Source: an uncultured Geobacteraceae bacterium | GTDB taxonomy: Bacteria; Desulfobacterota; Desulfuromonadia; Desulfuromonadales; Geopsychrobacteraceae | Assembly (NCBI GenBank): GCA_937958075.1 | Contig: CALFFB010000016.1 | Span: forward strand, 1-37,964 | DNA: 37,964 bases | Reading direction: 5' to 3' | Shown: piece by piece, positions 20,393 through 27,992 of the stretch | How positions within the stretch are numbered: position 1 is the stretch's first letter | How the letters are laid out: every line of letters starts with the position of its first letter | Notes under the pieces: model-generated | Database searches by the model: none | Told to the model about the DNA's origin: nothing | Seen by the model: the letters and a program-made list of their open reading frames with translations, nothing else | Position numbers and translations under genes: made by a program

Positions 20393-21987
20393 TGGCATTA
20401 GTTGATCAATACGGACGCCCGATAAAAATTAGCGAGCTGACCCGCGAACACGCAGCGCCCACCCTCGCCGGGGTCCGCACCATCTGGGACTCAAGCGTTG
20501 CCAGCGGCCTGACGCCGGTGCGCCTGGCGAATCTGCTACGCGATGCCGCTGCCGGCGACACCGACGCCTATCTGACCCTGGCTGAGGAAATCGAAGAGCG
20601 CGATCTGCACTACGCCGCTGAACTGTCAAAACGCAAACTGGCCGTCAGTCGCCTGCCCATCAGCGTGGAATCCGCCGACGATACGAGCACGGCTGTTGAG
20701 CAGGCCGATGCCGTACGCGCCCTGGTGCGCAAGCCCGGCTTCCGGATGTTGCTGAAAGATCTACTCGACGGCCTTGGCAAGGGCTTTGCCGTTGTCGAAA
20801 TCGACTGGAACCGCGCCGGTAGTCGCTGGCTCCCGCAGCGCTATCAGTGGCGCGATCCGCACTTCTTCATGTTCGACCGCATCGCACGGCAGGAAATTCG
20901 CTTGCGCGATGATGCCGACAGCTACAACGGTCTGCCCCTGGCACCCTTCAAGTTCATCCGCCACGTCCCCAAGATCAAAAGCGGCATCCCCATCCGTGGC
21001 GGCCTCGCCCGTTTGGCCGCCTGGGCCTATATGTGCAAAGGCTACACCGTCAAGGACTGGCTCGCCTTTGCCGAAGTTTTCGGCATGCCCCTGCGTATGG
21101 GCAAGTACAAACCCGGAGCCAGCGAAGACGATATCGCCATTTTAAAGCGCGCCGTGGCCAACCTCGGCAGCGACGCCGGAGCCGTGTTCCCCGAGTCCAT
21201 GCTCATCGAGCTGGTCGAGGCCGGCGGCAAAACCGGCAGCAGTGACTTTTTCGACAAGCTGGCCGGCTACCTCGACAACCAGATCAGCAAGGGCGTTTTA
21301 GGTCAGACCGCCAGCAGCAGCGGAACCCCCGGTAAGCTCGGCGATGAAAAGCTGCAATCGGACGTGCGTGACGACATCCGTGATGACGATGCCGAGCAGC
21401 TGGCCGACACCCTCAATCTCGACCTGGTGCGCCCCTTTATCGACCTCAACTTCGGCCCGCAGGATGAATACCCGACCATCACCCTGGCGCAGCCCGACAG
21501 CGAAGACACCGCCGCCCTGGTCGATGCCGTCACCAAGCTGGTGCCCCTGGGGTTACGCGTCGAACAGTCGGTGCTGTGCGACAAGCTGGGGCTGCCCGAT
21601 GCCAAGGGCGCCAAGCCCGAGGATCTGCTGACCGCCCCTGCGGGGCAGATTTCAGATTTCAAATCTGAGATGTCAGATCCCGAAGGGCGATCCCTTAACC
21701 GCAAGGAGCGTAACGCCAGCCGGCAAGCGGATAGTGCGGCCCCCGGCCAGCAGGCCCTTGATGCTCTGGCCGACCAGCTCAGCAGTGAGGCCGCAGCGCT
21801 GCTGGAAAAGCATGAGCAACAGATCATGCAGGCAATCCAGGCAGCGGACAGTTTCGAGGAAGCCATGGAAAGCGTATTACAGCTATGGCCTGAGCTTGAT
21901 ATGGCCGACATCCAGACCCTGATGGAACGAGGCTGGCTTGCCGCTACCCTCGGGGGAATGCAGGCCGAGCAGGACGGTTCCCTGTGA
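20392..21987 (+). CDS. Portal protein (DUF935, Mu gp29-like)
   Basis: 531 residues. It begins ALVDQYGRPIKISELTREHA, then DPHFFMFDRIARQEIRLRDD and a core ending near IDLNFGP, all typical of the DUF935 portal family. It forms the dodecameric channel at one head vertex for DNA passage. Residues about 420-428 are encoded by the TCAGATTT/AAATCTGA palindrome at 21652-21668, in what looks like a variable linker before a helical C-terminus. The ATG overlaps the terminase stop. Confidence 0.93.
   Translation: MALVDQYGRPIKISELTREHAAPTLAGVRTIWDSSVASGLTPVRLANLLRDAAAGDTDAYLTLAEEIEERDLHYAAELSKRKLAVSRLPISVESADDTSTAVEQADAVRALVRKPGFRMLLKDLLDGLGKGFAVVEIDWNRAGSRWLPQRYQWRDPHFFMFDRIARQEIRLRDDADSYNGLPLAPFKFIRHVPKIKSGIPIRGGLARLAAWAYMCKGYTVKDWLAFAEVFGMPLRMGKYKPGASEDDIAILKRAVANLGSDAGAVFPESMLIELVEAGGKTGSSDFFDKLAGYLDNQISKGVLGQTASSSGTPGKLGDEKLQSDVRDDIRDDDAEQLADTLNLDLVRPFIDLNFGPQDEYPTITLAQPDSEDTAALVDAVTKLVPLGLRVEQSVLCDKLGLPDAKGAKPEDLLTAPAGQISDFKSEMSDPEGRSLNRKERNASRQADSAAPGQQALDALADQLSSEAAALLEKHEQQIMQAIQAADSFEEAMESVLQLWPELDMADIQTLMERGWLAATLGGMQAEQDGSL
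21652..21696. repeat. Palindromic insert within the portal gene
   Basis: TCAGATTT (21652-21659) and AAATCTGA (21661-21668) form a perfect dyad around one base, followed by AAGGG/CCCTT (21683-21696). The encoded stretch (ISDFKSEMSDPEGRSLNRKE) is polar and looks unlike the surrounding portal fold. A small palindromic element may have inserted in frame here, as at 12348-12415, but this one is unrelated in sequence. Confidence 0.4.
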
Positions 21988-23234
21988 GCTATTCCTTCGA
22001 GCCAAAGCCTTTTGCCGAGGCGCTTGCTTTCTGGGATGGCAAGGTCATCCTGAAGCCGGGGCAATTTGCCAGGCTCAGCAACGAAGCCAAGGTCCGCGCC
22101 TTTGCCGTTGGTGGCATGGCCAAAGGGCAGCAACTGACCACGATCTATCAGGCGCTGCGCAAGCAGATGGAATCCGGCGTGTCCTTTGCCGATTTTAAAA
22201 AGGATATCGCCGAAGTGATCCAGAAGCGCGGCTGGACCGGCAGAAAAGCCTGGCGGGTGGACAATATCTTCCGCACCAACCTGCAGACCGCCTACCAGAC
22301 GGGGCGCTACCGCCAAATGGCCGACAACGCCGCAAACCGCCCCTGGTGGATGTACGACGCGGTGATGGACGGATCAACCCGGCCAACCCATGCCGCGCAG
22401 CACGGAAAGGTCTACCGCCACGACCATCCGTTCTGGGACACCTGGTACCCACCTAACGGGTTCCGTTGCCGTTGCAGCGTCCGGACTCTATCCGACCGTC
22501 AACTTGAAGTGCGAGGGCTAACACCGGAAACGGCCGACCCGACAGGTAAGCTGATGGAGCCGGTCGATCCGGTCACCGGAAACAAGCTCCCGGCGCGGCT
22601 GATGATGCCCGATCAGGGATCTGCTCATCATCCGGGCAAGACGGTGTGGGGTGGTGTAATCGACGGAAAGCTTCAGGACGGGGGGCTGTATGAGCCAATG
22701 CCGAACCTCAAAGGACCAGCCGACTACCGCAGACGGCAGCTAAAAAACGTTAAGCCAGATCACGTTACGGGCCTGAACGAGAAGCTGTTGCTTGGTGGCG
22801 GCCTCAAGGATGCCGATTACCAACAAGCGTTCACGACCCTTTATGGAGCAGAGAAGATACTGACAGACGTTGCCGGAGAACCGGTGCTGCTCAGTCTGAG
22901 GGCGTTTGAAGACCGGAAAAAGGGAGGCTGGAAGTTTAGTAAAGACGGCCATGGCACCGTCATTCCGCTGATCAAGGACATTATCGAGGCACCCTATGAA
23001 GTCTGGTTGACGCCGCAGATTGATAACACTGGCAAGGTCAGGCTGAGCAAGCGCTATATCGGGCTATGGAAAACCCAGGACAAGGAACGCATTGCAGGTT
23101 TAGGCGTGTTTGAAGTGATCGACGGGGTGTTTCAAGGAGTCACGGCGTTTTTGCCCCTCAAAGAGGGAGAGCCGAATTTGGCCTATGCGGAACGTCAGAG
23201 AAAAGGATTGCTGCTGTACGGCAAGGGACGTTGA
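21984..23234 (+). CDS. F: F-like head morphogenesis protein fused to a PBECR-type nuclease domain
   Basis: 416 residues, GTG start overlapping the portal stop. The N-terminal ~190 residues are the Mu F domain: FRTNLQTAYQTGRYRQMADN, DGSTRPTHAAQHGKVYRHDH, then WYPPNGFRCRCSVRTLS. Residues about 255-416 (ETLKDIIEAPYEVW-like region, RYIGLWKTQDKERIAGLGVF and RQRKGLLLYGKG) resemble the phage Barnase-EndoU-ColicinE5/D-RelE-like (PBECR2-type) nuclease domain known as a C-terminal fusion in phage F proteins. F is a minor head protein carried in the virion, so the nuclease may enter the host with the DNA. No immunity gene is apparent next to it. Confidence 0.85.
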   Translation: MSYSFEPKPFAEALAFWDGKVILKPGQFARLSNEAKVRAFAVGGMAKGQQLTTIYQALRKQMESGVSFADFKKDIAEVIQKRGWTGRKAWRVDNIFRTNLQTAYQTGRYRQMADNAANRPWWMYDAVMDGSTRPTHAAQHGKVYRHDHPFWDTWYPPNGFRCRCSVRTLSDRQLEVRGLTPETADPTGKLMEPVDPVTGNKLPARLMMPDQGSAHHPGKTVWGGVIDGKLQDGGLYEPMPNLKGPADYRRRQLKNVKPDHVTGLNEKLLLGGGLKDADYQQAFTTLYGAEKILTDVAGEPVLLSLRAFEDRKKGGWKFSKDGHGTVIPLIKDIIEAPYEVWLTPQIDNTGKVRLSKRYIGLWKTQDKERIAGLGVFEVIDGVFQGVTAFLPLKEGEPNLAYAERQRKGLLLYGKGR

Positions 23235-23348
23235 CCGGGACGGCTCACACCCCGGCTCGCTGTTGCTTCATGACAGGGTGGCCCCCCTGGCAAACAGCGT
23301 TCCCTTGCGTTTCAAAATCATAGCATTACCCCTCATTGGAGTCAAACC

Positions 23349-23804
23349 ATGATCACTATCAGCGCAAACACGGCACCCATTCAGCAGCAGCTGCAACGGC
23401 TCGCGTCACGGGTTGCCGATCTGCGACCGGTCATGGCCGATGTCTCCGAGGTTATGCTCGAATCGGTACGCGACAACCTGGACAAGGGGCGCGGACCAGG
23501 CGGCCCCTGGCCGCAGCTGGCGGCCGCGACCATCCTCCGGAGGCAACTGCAGGGCAAGTGGCCGGGGAAAATGCTTCAGGTCAGCGGCACCCTGAAAAAT
23601 ACCATCACGCCAGGGCACGACGGGCGCAGCGCCTTCGTAACGGCCCCGGCCAGATACGCCGCCATTCATCACCTGGGCGGCCAGGCCGGCCGCGGAGGCA
23701 AGGTTAACATTCCCGCGAGGCCTTTTATGTACCTGGACGATGAGGCGCAAAACGAAGTGTACGCCACCCTGTCACGGCACTTGGAGCGCGCCCTGGCAGT
23801 TTGA
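23349..23804 (+). CDS. G: G-like virion morphogenesis / tail completion protein
   Basis: 151 residues. RDNLDKGRGPGGPWPQLAAA, then KMLQVSGTLKNTITPGHDGR and IHHLGGQAGRGGKVNIPARP match the Mu G / phage_tail_S family, which joins heads and tails. The ATG at 23349 follows TTGGAGTCAAACC. The final ~30 residues differ from the usual family end (PARPFLGLS), and that usual end survives as a remnant just downstream at 23803-23919. Confidence 0.85.
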   Translation: MITISANTAPIQQQLQRLASRVADLRPVMADVSEVMLESVRDNLDKGRGPGGPWPQLAAATILRRQLQGKWPGKMLQVSGTLKNTITPGHDGRSAFVTAPARYAAIHHLGGQAGRGGKVNIPARPFMYLDDEAQNEVYATLSRHLERALAV

Positions 23805-23919
23805 TGCGCAACAGAGTGACAAACGAAACATCCCCGCTCGGCCGTTTCTGGGATTATCGGCTGACGATCGCAACGAGGTGCTGCGGCTGATCGGCGAACA
23901 TCTGGAATCGGCCCTGTGA
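23803..23919 (+). pseudogene. Orphan C-terminus of a second G gene
   Basis: The frame reads NIPARPFLGLSADDRNEVLR then LIGEHLESAL and a stop, the classical end of G/phage_tail_S proteins. The intact gene upstream already ends NIPARPFMYLDDEAQNEVYA, so this is a second, diverged copy of the same segment. It has no start codon or upstream domain. It records a recombination in which the gene's 3' end was swapped or duplicated. Confidence 0.75.
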
Positions 23920-24025
23920 GCCACGCAAAAAGCAAAACCCTACCCAAGGTAGGCACAAAGAAAGATCGTCCAACACAGAGAAATTTAAAAAGGGTTTAAA
24001 CGGGGTTCTGTATGAGGGTAACGAC

Positions 24026-24976
24026 ATGAAAAACCGCTTGAGGGCATTGAACATCCAAATATCGACTTCCGGTGAGGTTCCCGACTGGGTCGAACTGATT
24101 CCGGCGGGGCAAACCATCAAGGGGCGTGACGGTCGCGAATTTGTCAACGACAACCCACAGGGCATTGTCGATGTTTTTGCCGCCAACGGCGCGCCCTTGC
24201 CCCTGGACCTGGAACACGCCACCGAACTCAAAGCCCCCAACGGTGATGCCGCTCCGGCCGTCGGCTGGATCGAAGAGCTGCAAATTCGTGAGGGCGGCGC
24301 TATCTGGGGGCGTATCGACTGGACCGACCAGGGGCGGCAGCTGGTGTCAAGCCGCGCCTATCGCTACCTGTCGCCGGTGCTGCTGCTGCCCAAGGGTAAA
24401 AACACCATCGTCGGCATCGACAGTGCCGGCCTCACCAATAAGCACAATCTGCATTTGAGCGCACTCAACCAACAACAAAAGGAGATCCCGATGAAGAATC
24501 TGCTGAAGAAACTGGGCCTGCCCGAAGATGCCAGCGAAGAGCAGGCACTGAACGCCCTGGCCACCCTCCAGGGCGACCTGGAAACCGCTCGCAACCGCCA
24601 GGCCATGCCCGACCTCGGTAAGTTCGTGCCCCGTGCCGATTATGACCAGGCGCTGGACCGGGCCACCAACGCCGAGCAGAAGCTCACGCAAAAGCAGGAG
24701 CAAGAGCTTGAAACCGCCGTCAACAGCGAAATCGACGCGGCCCTTAAGGCCGGCAAGATCGCCCCGGCCAGCAAGGATTTTTACACCAGCATGTGCCGCA
24801 GCGAAGACGGGCTGGCCCAGTTCAAGAAGTTTGTCGAAACCGCCCCGGTCATTGCCGCACCGTCCGGCCTCGACGATAAAGAGGCCCCGGCAGGCAAGAA
24901 GAGCCTGAACGCCGAGGAAAAGAAAATTGCCGCCCTGTTCGGCAACAGCGAAGAGGATTTGCAAAAATACGCCTGA
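24026..24976 (+). CDS. I: Head maturation protease (Mu gpI-like) with nested scaffold
   Basis: 316 residues. The N-terminal half is the Mu I-type protease: EVPDWVELIPAGQTIKGRDG, then PLPLDLEHATELK and SRAYRYLSPVLLLPKGKNTI, in which LDLEHAT is the expected catalytic-histidine context. The C-terminal half is a coiled scaffold region (DYDQALDRATNAEQKLTQKQ). An internal ribosome binding site AAAAGGAG precedes ATG 24491, so the scaffold can also be made alone, as in Mu I/Z. A REP-like element follows the stop. Confidence 0.9.
   Translation: MKNRLRALNIQISTSGEVPDWVELIPAGQTIKGRDGREFVNDNPQGIVDVFAANGAPLPLDLEHATELKAPNGDAAPAVGWIEELQIREGGAIWGRIDWTDQGRQLVSSRAYRYLSPVLLLPKGKNTIVGIDSAGLTNKHNLHLSALNQQQKEIPMKNLLKKLGLPEDASEEQALNALATLQGDLETARNRQAMPDLGKFVPRADYDQALDRATNAEQKLTQKQEQELETAVNSEIDAALKAGKIAPASKDFYTSMCRSEDGLAQFKKFVETAPVIAAPSGLDDKEAPAGKKSLNAEEKKIAALFGNSEEDLQKYA
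24491..24976 (+). CDS. Z: Scaffold protein Z from an internal start
   Basis: 161 residues, in frame with the protease. The ATG at 24491 is six bases after AAAAGGAG (24477-24484), the strongest ribosome binding site within the gene. It begins MKNLLKKLGLPEDASEEQAL and is mostly coiled coil, as expected for an assembly scaffold. In Mu the scaffold Z is made in the same way from the 3' part of I. Confidence 0.75.
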   Translation: MKNLLKKLGLPEDASEEQALNALATLQGDLETARNRQAMPDLGKFVPRADYDQALDRATNAEQKLTQKQEQELETAVNSEIDAALKAGKIAPASKDFYTSMCRSEDGLAQFKKFVETAPVIAAPSGLDDKEAPAGKKSLNAEEKKIAALFGNSEEDLQKYA

Positions 24977-24979
24977 CGT

Positions 24980-25048
24980 GTAGGGGCGCAATTCATTGCG
25001 CCCGCATTGGGGCAAAGATAAACAGGGCGTGATAAATCACGCCCCTAC
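24980..25048. repeat. REP-like double palindrome (copy B), intergenic
   Basis: GTAGGGGC at 24980-24987 and GCCCCTAC at 25041-25048 bound the element. Inside are the hairpins GGGCGCAAT/ATTGCGCCC (24984-25003) and GGGCGTGAT/ATCACGCCC (25025-25044), with a 21-base spacer. It starts three bases after the protease/scaffold stop and lies before the decoration-like gene. In RNA it could stabilise or terminate the transcript. Confidence 0.8.
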
Positions 25049-25080
25049 GCAACCATCAACAGACTTTAAAGGAGAGCATC

Positions 25081-25476
25081 ATGAGTGAGCGCAATACCCA
25101 CACAACCGCCGGGCGGCTGCTGCCGTTCAAGGTGGCCGAAGCAACCCTGATCGAGGCGGGCAAGATGGTCGCCGTTGGCGCCGACGGCTATGCCGTGGAA
25201 GCAGCCGACACCGCCGGGCTGATCGTTGTCGGCATCGCCGCCGAAACCGTCGACAACAGCAACGGCGCTGATGGCGCTCTGGCTGTCACCGTCCGCCGGG
25301 GCGAGGTGTACAAGCTGAACAACGGCACCACCGCCGTCACCCAGGCCGGCGTCGGCAGCACCGTCGTCGTTGAGGATGACGAAACCGTCACCACCGCCGC
25401 TGCCGCCACCAATGACATCGTTGCCGGCACCTGCCTGGGCGTCGAAGCTGACGGCGTCTGGGTCGCGATCGGCTGA
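25081..25476 (+). CDS. Capsid decoration-like protein
   Basis: 131 residues, ATG after AAAGGAGAGCATC. The chain is rich in Ala, Val, Gly and Thr and predicted to be all beta: VAEATLIEAGKMVAVGADGY, then GLIVVGIAAETVDNSNGADG and VTVRRGEVYKLNNGTTAVTQ. This resembles the small DUF2190-like capsid cement proteins encoded just before the major capsid gene. The position supports this; sequence identity to a named family cannot be checked here. Confidence 0.65.
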   Translation: MSERNTHTTAGRLLPFKVAEATLIEAGKMVAVGADGYAVEAADTAGLIVVGIAAETVDNSNGADGALAVTVRRGEVYKLNNGTTAVTQAGVGSTVVVEDDETVTTAAAATNDIVAGTCLGVEADGVWVAIG

Positions 25477-25514
25477 GCACTTTTACTTATCTCTGTAACG
25501 AAAGGATGAAGACC

Positions 25515-26567
25515 ATGAAGAAAACCTGTTTCGTGTTCGGCCTGGTGCTGCTGCTTGTCGCCATCGCCGGTGTTGCCCTGGCTGACCCGGCCGTGGCCCA
25601 GCCCATCACCTGGTCGACTCTGCTTGGTGGCGGCTCCCTGGCGCTGATCGTCAACGGCTCGACCATCAGCAACATTTTCGTCAACCTGAAGGCCACCTTC
25701 AACAAAGCCTTTACTGCGGCCCCCGGTACCTGGGAAAAGATCGCCATGAAGGTGACCAGCACCGGCTCCCAGAATGACTACGCCTGGATCGAGAACTTCC
25801 CCAAAATGCGGCGCTGGGTCGGCGACAAGGTTCTCAAGGCTCTGAAAGCCGGCAAGTACGTGCTGGTCAACGAGGATTTTGAAGCCACGGTCAGCGTCAA
25901 GCGCAACGATATCGAGGATGACAATCTGGGTATTTACGGGGTGCAGGCGCAGAATGCCGGGTTCTCGGCCAAGCAGTGGCCCGATGAGCTGGTCATGGAG
26001 AAGGTCAACGGCGCCTTTACCACCGAATGTTTCGACGGTCAGTATTTCTGCGACACCGACCATCCGGTCATCAATCCGGCCACCGGCCAACCCGTCAGCG
26101 TCAGCAACAAGGGCACCGTCGCCCTGTCCGTGGCCACCCTGGCAGCGGCCCAGGGGAGCTACGGCGCCGCCCGCACCGCCATGCGTAAATTCAAGGACGA
26201 TGAGGGCCGGCCCCTGAATATCACCCCCAATGTGCTGCTGGTACCCCCGGCCCTGGAAGACACAGCCCGTGCCCTACTCACCAACGAGCGCCTTGAAGAC
26301 GGTAAGCCCAACCCCTACAAGGGAACCGCCGAACTGGTTGTCGATGCCCGCCTGACCAGCGACACCGCCTGGTTCCTGCTCGACACCAGCAAGCCGGTCA
26401 AGCCGTTCATTTTCCAGGAGCGCAAGGCCGCCACCTTTGTGCAGCAGACCGACATGAATGCTGACGATGTTTTCAAGCGCGGCGAATTCAACTTCGGCTG
26501 CGAAGCCCGCGGCGCTGCCGGCTACGGTTTCTGGCAGATGTGTTACGGCAGTACCGGCGCGGGTTAA
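25515..26567 (+). CDS. T: Major capsid protein (Mu gpT-like) with an N-terminal extension
   Basis: 350 residues from ATG 25515, which is 8 bases after AAAGGA; ATG 25506 is an alternative too close to it. The body matches Mu T: LIVNGSTISNIFVNLKATFN, then KAFTAAPGTWEKIAMKVTST, KRNDIEDDNLGIYG and CFDGQYFCDTDHPV. The usual T start corresponds to LALIVN near residue 42. Before it is an extra hydrophobic, signal-peptide-like segment (KKTCFVFGLVLLLVAIAGVA, then LADPAVAQP). No in-frame ATG or GTG lies between, so the extension appears to be translated. The maturation protease may remove it. Confidence 0.9.
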   Translation: MKKTCFVFGLVLLLVAIAGVALADPAVAQPITWSTLLGGGSLALIVNGSTISNIFVNLKATFNKAFTAAPGTWEKIAMKVTSTGSQNDYAWIENFPKMRRWVGDKVLKALKAGKYVLVNEDFEATVSVKRNDIEDDNLGIYGVQAQNAGFSAKQWPDELVMEKVNGAFTTECFDGQYFCDTDHPVINPATGQPVSVSNKGTVALSVATLAAAQGSYGAARTAMRKFKDDEGRPLNITPNVLLVPPALEDTARALLTNERLEDGKPNPYKGTAELVVDARLTSDTAWFLLDTSKPVKPFIFQERKAATFVQQTDMNADDVFKRGEFNFGCEARGAAGYGFWQMCYGSTGAG

Positions 26568-26600
26568 TCCGCCGGGCATAGCGATCACCAACCCATAATG

Positions 26601-26626
26601 CAGGGGCACGACGAACCGTGCCCCTG
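26601..26626. repeat. Single GGGGCACG hairpin (REP-like relative)
   Basis: CAGGGGCACG (26601-26610) and CGTGCCCCTG (26617-26626) form a perfect 10-bp stem with a six-base loop in the gap after the capsid gene. It resembles one half of the GTAGGGGC elements at 12348, 24980 and 28962. TTT follows, so weak termination after the abundant capsid message is possible. Confidence 0.6.
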
Positions 26627-26641
26627 TTTGGAGGATAGCCC

Positions 26642-26959
26642 ATGACAGGAACCCTCATCATCACCGCAAAAAAAGACGGCTTTCGCCGCTGCGGCATCGC
26701 CCACAGCAAACAGCCGACGGAATACCCGGCGGATCACTTCGGTCCGGAAAAGCTCAAACAGCTGCAGGCTGAACCGATGCTGACCGTACAGCTGGGCGCT
26801 GCTGAGGCCAAGCCACTCAAGGCCGAAGGATTGATCGCCGCCATCGAGGCCGCCGAAACGCTGGAGCAGCTGGCCGCCCTGATGCCGGAAACCGAGGCGC
26901 GCAAAACCGTGGTCGCGGCGTACCAAAAGCGCCTGGCCGAACTGCAGCCGAAGGACTAA
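26642..26959 (+). CDS. Mu gp35-like protein (FluMu N-terminal domain)
   Basis: 105 residues after GGAGGATAGCCC. The N-terminal part (TLIITAKKDGFRRCGIAHSK, then PTEYPADHFGPEKLKQLQAE) matches the FluMu/HI1506-type domain of Mu gp35-like proteins. The C-terminal part is helical (KAEGLIAAIEAAETLEQLAA). It sits between capsid and gp36, as in Mu order. The structural role is unknown. Confidence 0.75.
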   Translation: MTGTLIITAKKDGFRRCGIAHSKQPTEYPADHFGPEKLKQLQAEPMLTVQLGAAEAKPLKAEGLIAAIEAAETLEQLAALMPETEARKTVVAAYQKRLAELQPKD

Positions 26960-26962
26960 CGC

Positions 26963-27385
26963 ATGTACTGCACTACCGCCGACATCATCAGCCGCCGGCT
27001 GGCTGAGGCCGAGGTGATCCAGCTGACTGATGACGAAAACACCGGCAGTCTCGATCAGGCCGTGGTTGACGACATCATCAGCGAAGCCACCGAGCTGATC
27101 AACAGCTACGTCCGCAGCCATTACCCGGTGCCCCTGTCGCCGGTACCGGGATTGATCCGCAATATCGCCGTCGATCTGTGCGTCTATGCCCTCTATCAGC
27201 GCCGGCCCCATATCGACACGCCTGACGGCGTTGTCCGTGGGCACAAGGCCGCCCGGGAAGATCTGCGGCGCATCCAGCTACGCGACATCACCCTCGATGT
27301 AGCCGTTCCGGCAGCCTCATCCGGAGCCGCCTTTGTCGGCAACGAGCGGCGCCTCACCCGTGACAGCATGAAAGGTCTGCTATGA
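26963..27385 (+). CDS. Mu gp36-like head-tail connector (DUF1320)
   Basis: 140 residues. MYCTTADIISRRLAEAEVIQ, then VDDIISEATELINSYVRSHY and the YALYQRRPHIDTPD stretch are characteristic of DUF1320/gp36. Related gp6-type connector proteins form a ring under the portal. It overlaps the next gene by four bases. Confidence 0.88.
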   Translation: MYCTTADIISRRLAEAEVIQLTDDENTGSLDQAVVDDIISEATELINSYVRSHYPVPLSPVPGLIRNIAVDLCVYALYQRRPHIDTPDGVVRGHKAAREDLRRIQLRDITLDVAVPAASSGAAFVGNERRLTRDSMKGLL

Positions 27386-27798
27386 ACCCGGTAGCCGATA
27401 TCAGCGCCCAGGTCCTGGATCAACTGAAAGAGATCCCCGGCGTTAAGACCTGTGATGACTGGGGCGGCGATATCGACGATCTGATCAAGCGCACGGCTCT
27501 GTTGCCCGGCGTCTTTCTGGTCTACCAGGGCGCTCGCTTTGCGGCGCCAAAAATGGTCGGCAGCAAGCTGGCCGACTCGGTCATGGAGTGGGCGGTGGTG
27601 ATCATCGACAGGAACCTGCGCGCCCATGACGCCGCTGCCGGTGGCTGCTATGACTTGATCCAGCAGGTCCGTCAGCGTTTGATCGGACTGGAGGTCGCCG
27701 AGGGGCGGCTCTGGCCGACCACCGAACAACTGATTTTCAGTGGGGGCGGCAAACTGGCCTATGCCCTGGGTTATACCAACGAGTGTCGCATCAACTAA
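27382..27798 (+). CDS. Mu gp37-like protein (DUF1834), neck/tail terminator
   Basis: 138 residues. QVLDQLKEIPGVKTCDDWGG, then LPGVFLVYQGARFAAPKMVG and VIIDRNLRAHDAAAGGCYDL fit DUF1834. These proteins are thought to cap the tail tube and join it to the neck. It is the last gene with clear Mu homology before the tail module switches to a siphophage type. Confidence 0.85.
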   Translation: MNPVADISAQVLDQLKEIPGVKTCDDWGGDIDDLIKRTALLPGVFLVYQGARFAAPKMVGSKLADSVMEWAVVIIDRNLRAHDAAAGGCYDLIQQVRQRLIGLEVAEGRLWPTTEQLIFSGGGKLAYALGYTNECRIN

Positions 27799-27809
27799 AG
27801 GAGAGTCCC

Positions 27810-27989
27810 ATGCCTGAAATTATCTACGACGGCAGCCTTGGCCCGGTCAAAATCCGGGCCGCCGGCATCCTCTTTACCGCGTCAGAGGCGGTTGAGGTTG
27901 GTCAGCCCCTGGCTGATCTGCTGCTGAAAAAGAGTGCATTCAAACCAGCAAATCCGAAGCGCAAAGCGCCGGTCATTGATAAGGAGTAA
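27810..27989 (+). CDS. 59-residue tail-region protein, unknown
   Basis: ATG 27810 after AAAGGAGAGTCCC. IIYDGSLGPVKIRAAGILFT reads as beta strands, followed by a helix and a lysine-rich end. Small proteins occur at this place in Mu-like phages (between gp37 and the tube or sheath gene), but I cannot match it to a specific one. Confidence 0.55.
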   Translation: MPEIIYDGSLGPVKIRAAGILFTASEAVEVGQPLADLLLKKSAFKPANPKRKAPVIDKE

Positions 27990-27992
27990 ATC

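Noticed and set aside
19274..20398. 374-residue minus-strand reading frame
   Set aside because: Shadow of the large terminase gene; no domain or ribosome binding site.
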